Below, one piece after another: positions 14,484-22,635 of a DNA stretch of 28,910 nucleotides. Source of the DNA: a virus. The position numbers were made by a program, and so were the translations under genes. The DNA lies in IMG/VR virus record IMGVR_UViG_3300046488_000096, positions 1-28,910 of that record. One strand, 5' to 3'. Position 1 is the stretch's first letter. Each line of letters begins with the position of its first letter. The notes beneath the pieces are model-generated. The model was not told where the DNA came from, searched no databases, and saw nothing but the letters and a program-made list of their open reading frames with translations.

Positions 14484-14963
14484 AATAAGTGTCTGAACAA
14501 CGTAAACCAAAAGACCACCACCTAATCCGGCTATCATCATTAGCAGTGGTGCAGACAAACCAGAACGACCCTGTGCCTCAAACTGTTTTCTCTCTAGTTC
14601 AGCTATACGCTTAGTCAATTCTGTGGATACCTGATTTAGTGAATCCGCAACTGCTGATGCTGTGCTAGCTACTAGAGAACGCAATGTTTCGGCCGATGAC
14701 GCTACTTGGGCAGCCAGTACAGATGCTTGATCTACTGCTCGTTCGTTAGCCACAGACACAGCATTTGCATCCACCACTCTGATAGCGTCTAGACGTTTGG
14801 TCTCTGCTACACTGATTTCTTCTGTATATTTGCGATGGTCAGATAACGCTTGATCAATGCGGCTAATCTCAGATTTTAATAGATCTTTTGTGACCATCTC
14901 GCTGGCCATTTGATCTACCTTTTCAGCGATACGTGCAATTGAAATTGCTTCTTCTCTGGTCAT
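14478..14963 (-). CDS. Coiled-coil protein with C-terminal membrane anchor, lysis-associated
   Basis: A 161-residue protein, almost all helix. Residues 1-130 form a long Ala/Ser/Val-rich coiled coil ('ANERAVDQASVLAAQVASSAETLR...LTKRIAELERKQ') and residues 138-158 a single Gly-rich membrane helix close to the C-terminus. Its start overlaps the endolysin stop (ATGA). Proteins of this shape often sit beside phage endolysin genes and may help lysis, but no defined holin or spanin signature is seen. The 3' end runs into the 20-base dispersed repeat. Confidence 0.65.
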   Translation of the reverse strand: MTREEAISIARIAEKVDQMASEMVTKDLLKSEISRIDQALSDHRKYTEEISVAETKRLDAIRVVDANAVSVANERAVDQASVLAAQVASSAETLRSLVASTASAVADSLNQVSTELTKRIAELERKQFEAQGRSGLSAPLLMMIAGLGGGLLVYVVQTLIR

Positions 14964-15940
14964 GATTGCAACATCTTAACAGTTTGATATACAGTCGACT
15001 GAATCTGTAATGCTATCCAACCTTCTGCAATTCTGACCCAAACGCCATTCATGGATACACCTAAATTCTTGATTGTGACCATGTCAAGCACTGGCCTGGC
15101 CTTGCCATCCAGCGTTAATGTGCCGGCAATGGCACCAGTGCCAGGAGTAGCACGAATATTCTGACCACTGACTAGTGGTGTTACGGTAAATGTTGATCCA
15201 GGTGTTGTTACAATATCTGTTAATGGTGTCACGTCTATGCCTCCAAAATACGATTTAAGTTCTAGTTCCAGTGCTGCAGCTGTAAGATCATCCCTGGAAC
15301 CTTTGAACAGGTTGATATCAATATTAACTCCACCGGTAAACTCGGGTGCCCAGCAGGAGCAGACCTGGCGCAGCACGCAATGACCTGGCGCACCACCGTC
15401 GTCCCACACCCATTTATTAAGGAGTGGTATCAAGACTGCCCAGGTAGTAACGTGCCTTGCATTATCAGGTTGAAGTAATTTGGGATAGGATGCCCACCAA
15501 TACTCTTCGTTCTTCATCCACGCACCTTCAGCAATATGCGTCGGTAACCACCACCATGTGCCACTGTAATCGATAACCTTAAGACCAGCTGCTTTCAGTT
15601 TGGTAATCAGTGATAGCAAGTTGGTTGCTACACGTACAGGATTAATGACAAACGCATCCAGTTCTATATCAAGAGCGATGGCTCTGGCTTCCGGTGGGAT
15701 GTTGGCCATGATCCATTCGAATACCTGTTCTTGATCGTACCACGAACCATACACAATATACGGCATGCGATAGAAACATGTGCTTTGTGCCCACTGAGTC
15801 TTGAATGTGACGTCCAGACGCATGCTGCCATCTGACTGATTCATGCGGATGATGTTACCACGCACACCTACGCCATATAGGCCACGCTCATCCAGCAGTG
15901 GATCACCTTCCCAAGTGTCCATGACTATAAGTCTGCCCAT
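14960..15940 (-). CDS. Endolysin: GH25-like muramidase with C-terminal SH3-like domain
   Basis: A 326-residue probable cell-wall lysin. Residues 1-215 fit a GH25 lysozyme barrel: 'AIALDIELDAF' places Asp91 and Glu93 as the D-x-E catalytic pair, followed by 'LKVIDYSGTWWW', 'YWWASYPKLL' and a late 'VNIDINLFKGS'. Residues about 250-320 resemble a bacterial SH3 domain ('SGQNIRATPGTGAIAGTL' with 'EGWIALQ'), which would bind the wall. GH25 enzymes cut the muramic acid-glucosamine bond of peptidoglycan. There is no signal peptide, so a holin-like partner is expected; small membrane genes lie on both sides. The start follows the upstream stop by two bases. Confidence 0.8.
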   Translation of the reverse strand: MGRLIVMDTWEGDPLLDERGLYGVGVRGNIIRMNQSDGSMRLDVTFKTQWAQSTCFYRMPYIVYGSWYDQEQVFEWIMANIPPEARAIALDIELDAFVINPVRVATNLLSLITKLKAAGLKVIDYSGTWWWLPTHIAEGAWMKNEEYWWASYPKLLQPDNARHVTTWAVLIPLLNKWVWDDGGAPGHCVLRQVCSCWAPEFTGGVNIDINLFKGSRDDLTAAALELELKSYFGGIDVTPLTDIVTTPGSTFTVTPLVSGQNIRATPGTGAIAGTLTLDGKARPVLDMVTIKNLGVSMNGVWVRIAEGWIALQIQSTVYQTVKMLQS

Positions 15941-15942
15941 TG

Positions 15943-16092
15943 TTACCTACCTGACAGAATGAATATGCCGGTAACGATTGCCCATATTGCCAGGATGATT
16001 CCACCAGCTTCTACATGCACCAGTGAAAATATACCAAACAATATAAGCCAAACGCCCAATAAAATCATGCCAATGTTAGATGTTATTTTCAT
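15943..16092 (-). CDS. Small two-helix membrane protein beside endolysin
   Basis: A 49-residue protein, MKITSNIGMILLGVWLILFG then IFSLVHVEAGGIILAIWAIV and a short end. Two membrane helices are separated by a short polar turn (HVEAGG). It has a GGAG ribosome site seven bases before its ATG and sits directly upstream of the endolysin gene (junction TAACAATG). Size and place would suit a small holin, but charged ends typical of holins are weak, so this is tentative. Confidence 0.6.
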   Translation of the reverse strand: MKITSNIGMILLGVWLILFGIFSLVHVEAGGIILAIWAIVTGIFILSGR

Positions 16093-16104
16093 AATATTCT
16101 CCTA

Positions 16105-17523
16105 TCAATATTTACCTAGTTTAACAACAATCGGTTTCTTGTTGACTATTGTTCCGTAAATCCACTCAGGTGGTATACTACCTTTGTACATGGAAGCATG
16201 CGAGCCTTCAGGATCTTTCCAAACATTACTTGGAACTGCTGCTACAATAACGGCTTCTGTCTTAGAAGACCATGTGCTAAACTTTGGATCACTTTCTACA
16301 TCTCGCCAAAACCAAATGTTGTCGCTATCTGACACAGTATTCCATGTACTGCCTTTAGGATTGCTTCCTGGAACAAGACCGTTCTGCAATATGCTAGACA
16401 CGTTCTTGGGTTTAGTCATATGCATGACAAGAATGTGGTCTGGTGGTGGATTGAATGTCGGATTCTTGACGAAACTAGGATTAGTCTCAAACGAACCTTT
16501 AGGAAGACTCCCACCTTGTTCTCCAGGACGTCCTTTATGATCTGGAAACGATTTGAGTTTAACCAGCACAGCTTGCTTCTCAATAATTGTGCCAGTCAAC
16601 GGAAAGTCGATGTGTTCATCTCCAAACCATAACGATATTGAATCAAAACTTTTCTCGTATGCCTTATCGTCAGTCGGCATTTCTACCACAGTTTTGTCAG
16701 TATAGCCAATGGTCATGTGTGCTGTGAAGCCATGAGTCTCTTCTGGATAATCTAGCAATCTGACCAATGCTTGTCTAAATGCCGGCAATGCACGACTATC
16801 AATAAGCGTTACCACAGGTGCCTTATTGTCATTCTCTATACTCTTAGGAAAGACAGCAAAACCGGCAAACTTTCCTACTATTGGAGCATGTGTTGACGCA
16901 AAGTCGGTAAGTTTCTTGATTACCGCAGTCTTGTCAAGCGTATCCACAGGTCCTAGGAACAACAGCGTGACATGTGGGTCAGGCTCTTTGTTTGCCTTGC
17001 CAAATTCATCTTTGGACATGTCAAAGCAGACGATGGCTGTATCATGCTGTTTGAGTGTTGTAGCAGCAGACCTAAATATATTGAATGGTACATCAGGTAA
17101 CTTACTATTGTGACTTATATCAAGAACTAATCCTGGCACCCATTGCTCTGAAGTTTTATTGCGATCCTTGCTAACGTCCTCTTCTCTCCACGACCTGTTG
17201 AATATGCCATTCTCTTGACAATAAGTATTCACTTTATGTCTGAAGTCTGGTGCTTTATCACCTAAGGATGTGATGTCAAACTCCATGTGTATGCCACCAA
17301 ATATTGAACCACTCCATATTCGTGAATCGATGATAATCTTGCCGTAGGTCTTTGCTATGGCTTTGATGCCAGTCGTTACTTCTTTGTAACCTGTATACTT
17401 TTGGTTTGGAGATGGATCAAAGGTTGCATGGTCGCCTGTATCGCGAGGCAGTGAACCACCTTGATGACCTGGTATTCCAGCATGATCTGGAAACGACTTG
17501 AGTGTTACGACGACAGGATTCAT
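16105..17523 (-). CDS. Tagged two-module protein: 2H phosphoesterase plus ART-like domain
   Basis: A 472-residue protein built from two modules, each preceded by the shared tag (residues 8-28 and 323-343). After the first tag, about 110 unknown residues lead to a 2H phosphoesterase with both catalytic motifs, His184-Val-Thr186 ('DPHVTLLFLG') and His269-Met-Thr271 ('FTAHMTIGYTD'). After the second, 'VMHMTKPKNVSSILQNGLVP' (367-386) and 'GSIPPEWIYGTI' (448-459) resemble the ADP-ribosyltransferase fold of DarT or KptA/Tpt1 type. 2H enzymes cut cyclic phosphates; phage Acb1 uses this fold to destroy CBASS signals. KptA makes ADP-ribose cyclic phosphate, which 2H enzymes open, so the pairing may be functional. 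It has no ribosome site of its own; a leader frame overlaps its start. Confidence 0.75.
   Translation of the reverse strand: MNPVVVTLKSFPDHAGIPGHQGGSLPRDTGDHATFDPSPNQKYTGYKEVTTGIKAIAKTYGKIIIDSRIWSGSIFGGIHMEFDITSLGDKAPDFRHKVNTYCQENGIFNRSWREEDVSKDRNKTSEQWVPGLVLDISHNSKLPDVPFNIFRSAATTLKQHDTAIVCFDMSKDEFGKANKEPDPHVTLLFLGPVDTLDKTAVIKKLTDFASTHAPIVGKFAGFAVFPKSIENDNKAPVVTLIDSRALPAFRQALVRLLDYPEETHGFTAHMTIGYTDKTVVEMPTDDKAYEKSFDSISLWFGDEHIDFPLTGTIIEKQAVLVKLKSFPDHKGRPGEQGGSLPKGSFETNPSFVKNPTFNPPPDHILVMHMTKPKNVSSILQNGLVPGSNPKGSTWNTVSDSDNIWFWRDVESDPKFSTWSSKTEAVIVAAVPSNVWKDPEGSHASMYKGSIPPEWIYGTIVNKKPIVVKLGKY
16495..16557 (-). repeat. Shared protein tag, copy in front of the ART-like module
   Basis: Encodes residues 323-343 of the 2H/ART protein, 'LKSFPDHKGRPGEQGGSLPK' plus Gly. 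It is an internal copy at a domain boundary. Confidence 0.9.
17440..17502 (-). repeat. Shared protein tag, N-terminal copy of the 2H/ART protein
   Basis: Encodes residues 8-28, 'LKSFPDHAGIPGHQGGSLPR' plus Asp. Confidence 0.9.
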
Positions 17524-17549
17524 AGCAATGACTTTATGACAGCTTTCAT
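17520..17549 (-). CDS. Nine-residue leader frame coupled to the 2H/ART gene
   Basis: ATG 17549 opens a frame encoding MKAVIKSLL and stops at TGA 17522-17520, overlapping the ATG of the 2H/ART gene (ATGA). The strong AAGGAG ribosome site belongs to this leader, not to the main start. Two sibling tagged proteins begin MKATIKLKSF and MKAILKLKSF, so the leader is probably the old N-terminus, put out of frame by a small indel, or a coupling leader. Confidence 0.5.
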   Translation of the reverse strand: MKAVIKSLL

Positions 17550-17585
17550 AGGAAATACTCCTTAAATTGCTAACTTTTACTCAGT

Positions 17586-17598
17586 AATATATACTTAC
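17586..17598 (-). promoter_or_regulatory. Candidate phage promoter element upstream of the 2H/ART gene
   Basis: The minus strand reads GTAAGTATATATT, the same as the copy at 28758. It overlaps the stop codon of the 585-residue gene and lies 36 bases before the leader ATG. Confidence 0.52.
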
Positions 17599-19352
17599 TT
17601 CGACAAACGTTTGCTAATCATCCGGTAAGCCTTTGCGTCGTCCGCATCCAGACGTCGTTTCCACTTGTTCTTAAATTTCCACCAGGCCACGGCTTTCCAG
17701 ACTTGTTCTTCTGTCTTGCCAAGTGTGGTTGCCAGCAGTTTGACAAAGTGTTTTTCTTTCTCATATTCTTCCGTAAGAGCGTCTTTTAGCTCGCGCAGAA
17801 AAGTCATATATTTTATATATTCTGACTTGTCTTTTCGCGAATTTACGAAGTATTCCACATCTTTTAGCTCAATTTGGTCATAATTCAGAACATAGTCATC
17901 GTCCTTTTCTATGCCAAATGATATCTTATATTTACGTTCGTGTGGGTCATAATCCCATCCGACCGACTCCACTGTATCTTTAGGATTATATTTGAAGTAG
18001 TACATGGTCGTCTTGTTACTACTCCAATGTTTGTTGCGTTCCACAGCTTCTACAACCTGATAGACTCCGGTGTGTGGCAGTGGAGGAATGCTCCAATCAT
18101 TCATGTAATAAGTCTTGAAGTTGTACTTGTAATCTTTTGTACTGCTATACGAATGATTCAAGCTGCCGGGACTAATCATGAGAATCCGGGACCCAACACC
18201 AATCTTGTCGTTAATGGACTTTTGCCATTCTCTCCAGGAGATGTGACCGTCATCAATAATCATCTCGTCATCCCTAACTAATTCAAGTGCACCTTCATAC
18301 GTCTCTGGCTTGAATAGCGAGGCGCCAATCTTCAGTGGTGCGAACAGGTCAGTCCTGTCAATCAGTCCCTGGATTATAAGAGCATTGCGTTTGTAGATGT
18401 ATTCTGCATCAACGACTTTCTCACGATCCCACGATGAAAGTCGTTCATCGTCAAGTTTCTTGAACATTTCTTGCATCTCGTGTTGTGTAGCAAACAGTCT
18501 ACTGCTAAACACTATATCAGTCCACAATCGATGAATATTTTCACCATTCCTAATGATGAGATACGTCATCATGTTATTCTCATTCATGCTGGCACTTAGG
18601 AATGCATTGTCGGAATATTCCCGACGCTGCCGAGACGGCTTCATGGCAAGGATGCCTTTCTTTTCAGGTAGCACTTTGTCAATATTGACACGCAACCATG
18701 CATCAAAGTCTTCTACATTCTGCCAGTCAAGACCTTTCTGTCCAGTCTTAGGATTCTCTCGTGGGTCCCCATATTCCTCGTCCATATAAAGCACGGCTTG
18801 CCGCATGTATATGGGACCGTTATCCGTAGCACCTTCAACTATGGTAACCATGCTATGATACGTGCCAAGATACATCTCGATTGCATCAATGACTTTCTGC
18901 ATCTTGTTAATCTTCTCATTCATAGCGCGAATCATGCCATCAAGTTTGTTCTTCTCGCGTGCGAGATAAGCTGTAGCTTTCTTAACAATGAGCTTACGTC
19001 GCTTGACGTCGTCCTGTGCATCCGTGATAAAAGACAACGGCTTTGCTATGGTAATAGCCGTTGTCTCGTTATCCTCTTCTACTTCACTAAATGTAAATAG
19101 CTGCGGATTTGATTTTACTTCTTCGTAAGCCGTGCGGATATCGTCTGGTGAATCAATGCCGACGTAATCCCGACGGTCCTTTTCTATGTGACCGTATTGA
19201 TGCCATTCGTCGTTCCATCTATGTTCAAGATCGTATGATCCATCTGGATATATTTTTGCCACACGATAGATGCTACCACTACTGACATCAACTACGTACT
19301 TGCCTACTTCTATCTTATTAAGTTCTTTACGTGATGGAATAATTTCATCCAT
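17595..19352 (-). CDS. Large hypothetical protein with central coiled coil
   Basis: A 585-residue protein I do not recognise. I use ATG 19352, which has GAGG five bases upstream; a GTG two codons earlier is also possible. An N-terminal small beta domain ('VGKYVVDVSSGSIYRVAKIYPDGSYDLEHRW') resembles SH3- or Tudor-like folds. Residues about 115-163 form a Lys/Glu-rich helix, likely a coiled coil. The rest is charged, Trp/Tyr-rich and ends in a basic region ('WWKFKNKWKRRLD'), consistent with nucleic acid contact. No nucleotide-binding motif is visible. It follows three small genes after the large terminase and may be packaging-associated or injected, but nothing proves that. Confidence 0.6.
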   Translation of the reverse strand: MDEIIPSRKELNKIEVGKYVVDVSSGSIYRVAKIYPDGSYDLEHRWNDEWHQYGHIEKDRRDYVGIDSPDDIRTAYEEVKSNPQLFTFSEVEEDNETTAITIAKPLSFITDAQDDVKRRKLIVKKATAYLAREKNKLDGMIRAMNEKINKMQKVIDAIEMYLGTYHSMVTIVEGATDNGPIYMRQAVLYMDEEYGDPRENPKTGQKGLDWQNVEDFDAWLRVNIDKVLPEKKGILAMKPSRQRREYSDNAFLSASMNENNMMTYLIIRNGENIHRLWTDIVFSSRLFATQHEMQEMFKKLDDERLSSWDREKVVDAEYIYKRNALIIQGLIDRTDLFAPLKIGASLFKPETYEGALELVRDDEMIIDDGHISWREWQKSINDKIGVGSRILMISPGSLNHSYSSTKDYKYNFKTYYMNDWSIPPLPHTGVYQVVEAVERNKHWSSNKTTMYYFKYNPKDTVESVGWDYDPHERKYKISFGIEKDDDYVLNYDQIELKDVEYFVNSRKDKSEYIKYMTFLRELKDALTEEYEKEKHFVKLLATTLGKTEEQVWKAVAWWKFKNKWKRRLDADDAKAYRMISKRLSK

Positions 19353-19354
19353 CG

Positions 19355-19597
19355 TCACCTCTTCACTTGTATCGTCACAACGTTTGCGGCCATAGGCTCG
19401 ATGTTGATTATCCCACCTGTCGTGCGCAGTTCTATACGATTGTCTGCAGTAAGCTGCAGTTCCAGTGATATTTTCGTACCTGGCACTTCAATGCGCATCC
19501 AGTCGCTATCGGCTATAGGTTTCCACACGTATCCTATCTTACCGTTGCCGTACTCCAGCTCGAATATCTTGATTTGCATCTTCTGTTTCTCGCTCAT
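19355..19597 (-). CDS. Small hypothetical beta-rich protein
   Basis: An 80-residue protein with alternating strands ('MQIKIFELEYGNGKIGYVW', 'ISLELQLTADNRIELRTTG', 'VVTIQVKR'), probably a single beta-sandwich or barrel. Its start overlaps the upstream stop (ATGA) and its stop lies two bases before the next ATG, so it is translated with both neighbours. No family recognised. Confidence 0.6.
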   Translation of the reverse strand: MSEKQKMQIKIFELEYGNGKIGYVWKPIADSDWMRIEVPGTKISLELQLTADNRIELRTTGGIINIEPMAANVVTIQVKR

Positions 19598-20052
19598 TTC
19601 TTAAGTCCTCTCAACAAGTCAGGAAATTGGTCTGCCGATATACCGAAAGCAAGTGCCACGAGTCGTTCTGCATCTTGCAGCATATTCGCAGCACGTAGCA
19701 CTTCTGGTGTGATAGGACTCGGGCCGAACTCGTGCACTTCCACTTCACTTTCGTGCTTCAAGCCTTCACTACGTGCAATGATGTTATCACATACGGTCTC
19801 TACCACGGATAGTGCATTTTTGCCGTTATAAAAGTTACGTAACCATGTTCGTGTGTCATTGACGAGTTTCTTAACATATTCACGTCGATCGTCGTCTCCT
19901 ATTGGGTAAACGTTATAACTTGGCACCTCATATTCAGCAAGCACCTGCTGAGCATATTCTAAGTCCAAATATCCTGCCGAGTCAGTTAGGCGCATAGATT
20001 TGCGCAATTTAATCAGTTCGTGCACACGTTTCATATCATTTGATGTAATCAT
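19594..20052 (-). CDS. Hypothetical helical protein
   Basis: A 152-residue, mainly helical, charged protein without a membrane segment. No catalytic motif is evident; 'DDDRREYVKKLVNDTRTWLRNFY' and 'EVLRAANMLQDAERLVALAF' are amphipathic helices. It has a good AAGGAGA ribosome site and a perfect candidate promoter element 17 bases upstream, so it likely starts a transcript that continues through the 80- and 585-residue genes. No family recognised. Confidence 0.6.
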   Translation of the reverse strand: MITSNDMKRVHELIKLRKSMRLTDSAGYLDLEYAQQVLAEYEVPSYNVYPIGDDDRREYVKKLVNDTRTWLRNFYNGKNALSVVETVCDNIIARSEGLKHESEVEVHEFGPSPITPEVLRAANMLQDAERLVALAFGISADQFPDLLRGLKK

Positions 20053-20069
20053 AATAAGTTCTCCTTACC

Positions 20070-20082
20070 ATACTAAACTTGC
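20070..20082 (-). promoter_or_regulatory. Candidate phage promoter element (perfect copy)
   Basis: The minus strand reads GCAAGTTTAGTAT, 17 bases upstream of the start at 20052, with GGTAAGGAGAA in between. Confidence 0.62.
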
Positions 20083-20091
20083 ACACGCAAT

Positions 20092-20307
20092 TCACACGAC
20101 ATTCTGAGGAGTGCTATAGGGTACACGTTCTATATCATGTAATTCAAATCCGTCTAACTTCAAGCTATGCCGCAGTGCCTCGAATTCTTCTTCTGTTAGA
20201 ATCAATTCGATACGTGGCATAATCTGATGCATGGTAAACAATTCATCGTGAAATCTTGCTTTAGGATTAGGATCTGGCCACATGGCAAAGCTATAGTTGT
20301 ATTTCAC
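20092..20307 (-). CDS. Small hypothetical protein coupled to large terminase
   Basis: A 71-residue protein starting with GTG at 20307 that overlaps the terminase stop (GTGA), with GGAG seven bases upstream. It has an acidic helical middle ('LTEEEFEALRHSLKLDGFEL'). The tight coupling to terL suggests a packaging-related or neutral accessory role. I do not recognise it. Confidence 0.5.
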   Translation of the reverse strand: MKYNYSFAMWPDPNPKARFHDELFTMHQIMPRIELILTEEEFEALRHSLKLDGFELHDIERVPYSTPQNVV

Positions 20308-22520
20308 ACGACAACTCCACCACCAGCATTAGATTTCCAGAATGCCAAGCATACGGCATCACCATAATCAGTAGACCGTCCTAGTCTCTCCCTGATGCTA
20401 TCTTTCGACTCAAGTACTATCGTGTTGTTCCGTCGTACTTCGTAGTGCGGAGTAGTCAAGTCCAGTGCCAGCTCATCGATAGGAGGCAGCATAATCGACG
20501 ATCCCCATTCAGGATCTAGCAGTTGCCGTATGTTCCACCACATGGCAGCACGAACATTGTAGAATACCATCTCCTTGGACCTATCCTTCCATATCGTGGG
20601 AGCCGACACGGTAATAGGACGCAGTCCAGTAATGCCGTCCTCACGTAGCATATCGTATACCGATGCTCCCAGTCCACCGTCCATTTCAATGTTGATGCTA
20701 CGTCCTTCGTGTATTGCCGTCACCCTTGCGGCAGTTGCCGTCGTCGAAAGTTTCGAGTATACGTAAATTTTGGAGATGGCGCAGCCTTCTCTGCACGCCA
20801 ACACGGTTTTGTCGTCGCCTCCTCGTGCTACGTCCACGCCAATTGTTCTCGTGCCATTCGTGCTGCTATCATGCGCAAACTTGCTGTCACGCCACGACTT
20901 CCATCGTTCAAATGCAGCACGCACCCACGACAAAGGTATCATGCCTTCCTCTGTCTCATCAGCAAACTCTCCTAACACACGGTTAAGGTATAGCGCACTC
21001 GTGGTGCCCCATTGTCGTGCTCTTTGCTTTGCCCATTCTGCACTGATGCGTCCTGCCACGATAGAGTCCTCAAGTGTTACGTGTTTCGTGGTCCAATCCT
21101 CGTATCCTGCTTTATGCATGTGTATGTCATAGAATTGTCCATCGGGATTTCCTGGAGTACTGATAGCAAATGCGTATGCTTCATCAGTAACACGAATGTT
21201 TGTCGTGGTATCGTGGTCTTTCGTGTTACTACGTAATGGAATGCGTATATCGTGGTCTTTCGTGGGAAGCGCAGTAAGCACGTGCTTGTCGTGGGGATGC
21301 GTGGGACGCAGTACGGACGCACTTCCTGACGCACCCTGCTGCCCAAGTATTTGCTTTTTTATAGTATCTACATACGACTTGTACCCTACTGCATCACTCA
21401 TTAAATCAAGACTTACCGTGCCTTCTTTACTATTATCATGCTCTTCAATACTCCCCTGCATATAGTCTTCTGCTACTACGTCTATTACGTCTTGATTCGT
21501 GTCCGAATTGCTTTGCTTATTATCTATTACTTCACTACCGTTATTCGAAATAACTTGCCCTGTAATAGTGCTTATTGTTTCGTGGGATTTACCACGAGTT
21601 TTTATTGACTTATCATAAGCCGTTTCAAACATATTCTCATACTTATCTTCTACGTCATCGAAATCTTGATTGCTGTTCTTGATAGAACTTACGTCGATAT
21701 CGTCTTCGTATTCGTTACCGTCTTCTGAATCAGTTCCTGGATTGTTGATAGAATCCCATGCGCTTGCTATGCTAACTATTGCGTCTTCCTTATGTGCTGT
21801 TATTTCTGATGGAATCAATGTTTTTTGGAACAGGTCATGGTCTCCCTTGATAAGACCTATGTCCTCTGTATTGATATCGTCATAGTTAAATGTTTGATTT
21901 ACCTTGCCAGAATATGCGTTTGCGAATGCTCCTTCGGCGGCATTCCATGTATTTCTTGGAATTGACTTAGCTTCATCGAAGATGTAGATTAGTTTCTTTG
22001 CATGCGCACCTTCTATGGTATTGAAATCGTCAGATACCACGGCAAATGCTTCCACAACTCCTCCCTGAAGTTTGATTGACATTTGAAGGAACTCGTGGTT
22101 AGGATCATACGGACTACGTCCTATGTAATCCCAATCTATTCCTTTGCCAAGCTTCTTAATTTCTGGCCATAGGTATTTCTCTACTTGCCGCCATGCGGAT
22201 GCTGTCGTAATAACCTTACAGTCGTCAGATGCTGTTAAAACTGCGTGATGTACTAATAGTGCTGCGATAAACGTTTTGCCTAAACCATGTGGTCCTCGTA
22301 CTGCTACCCTATGATTGCCGTTATCAAAATAACCTAAGATCTCTTCTTGATAAAACGTCATTGACTTTCCTAGTTCCCCCATACAATCATAAGCGAAAGC
22401 TATTCTGTCATGTTCGTACATTCGTTGGAATTTTGAGAACTTAGTTGACCCTGATACTTGTACTGATATTGATTGAACTAAATCCCGCATATTAGTTGGA
22501 GTTGTAATCTTATCAAACAT
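20304..22520 (-). CDS. terL: Terminase large subunit (with unusual acidic insertion)
   Basis: The 738-residue motor and nuclease that packages DNA into the head. The ATPase has Walker A at 76-83 (GPHGLGKT), Walker B at 177-183 (LIYIFDE) and a coupling segment 'AFAISTPGNPDGQFYDIHM' at 450-468. The RNase-H-like nuclease shows Asp563 ('GVDVARGGDD'), Asp614 ('IEMDGG') and Asp718/Asp721 ('STDYGDAVCL'). Residues about 203-447, between Walker B and the coupling segment, are an Asp/Asn/Ser-rich insertion that ordinary terminases lack; it includes the repeated peptide 'TKDHD'. AAGGAAG precedes the ATG. The gene follows a 115-base gap with hairpins and is separated from the candidate small subunit by three accessory genes. 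Confidence 0.93.
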   Translation of the reverse strand: MFDKITTPTNMRDLVQSISVQVSGSTKFSKFQRMYEHDRIAFAYDCMGELGKSMTFYQEEILGYFDNGNHRVAVRGPHGLGKTFIAALLVHHAVLTASDDCKVITTASAWRQVEKYLWPEIKKLGKGIDWDYIGRSPYDPNHEFLQMSIKLQGGVVEAFAVVSDDFNTIEGAHAKKLIYIFDEAKSIPRNTWNAAEGAFANAYSGKVNQTFNYDDINTEDIGLIKGDHDLFQKTLIPSEITAHKEDAIVSIASAWDSINNPGTDSEDGNEYEDDIDVSSIKNSNQDFDDVEDKYENMFETAYDKSIKTRGKSHETISTITGQVISNNGSEVIDNKQSNSDTNQDVIDVVAEDYMQGSIEEHDNSKEGTVSLDLMSDAVGYKSYVDTIKKQILGQQGASGSASVLRPTHPHDKHVLTALPTKDHDIRIPLRSNTKDHDTTTNIRVTDEAYAFAISTPGNPDGQFYDIHMHKAGYEDWTTKHVTLEDSIVAGRISAEWAKQRARQWGTTSALYLNRVLGEFADETEEGMIPLSWVRAAFERWKSWRDSKFAHDSSTNGTRTIGVDVARGGDDKTVLACREGCAISKIYVYSKLSTTATAARVTAIHEGRSINIEMDGGLGASVYDMLREDGITGLRPITVSAPTIWKDRSKEMVFYNVRAAMWWNIRQLLDPEWGSSIMLPPIDELALDLTTPHYEVRRNNTIVLESKDSIRERLGRSTDYGDAVCLAFWKSNAGGGVVV

Positions 22521-22625
22521 AAGTCTTCCTTAGTAACGTCTTAGTTTGCTAGTTCTGTTTCGTGGTCTATCGTGGTCTTAGCATAGCTTGCCACGAAACA
22601 CGGTTTACCACGAGTTTATTCGTGG
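20892..22625. repeat. Cluster of CCACGA/TCGTGG words, possible packaging-recognition region
   Basis: By eye there are 18 copies of the hexamer in either orientation in 1.73 kb (for example 20892, 20999, 21086, 21203, 21211, 21250, 21260, 21289, 21580, 21592, 22093, 22560, 22570, 22591, 22608, 22620), where about one is expected by chance. They occur in several reading frames and in the gap, so codon usage does not explain them. A 17-base unit, TATCGTGGTCTTTCGTG, is exactly repeated at 21209 and 21248. A recognition site for the terminase or another phage DNA-binding protein is a possible reading. Confidence 0.5.
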
Positions 22626-22626
22626 T
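22557..22626. promoter_or_regulatory. Intergenic inverted repeats upstream of terL
   Basis: GTTTCGTGG (22557-22565) pairs with CCACGAAAC (22591-22599), and ACCACGA (22607-22613) pairs with TCGTGGT (22620-22626) around a six-base loop. All arms are made of the CCACGA word. There is no U-run on the minus strand, so protein binding or mRNA folding is as likely as termination. Confidence 0.5.
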
Positions 22627-22635
22627 CATGGTCAA

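Noticed and set aside
20304-22520. Intein or group I intron in the terminase gene
   Set aside because: The insertion stays in frame, has no Cys/Ser start or His-Asn end, and carries no homing-endonuclease or intron-core pattern that I can see.
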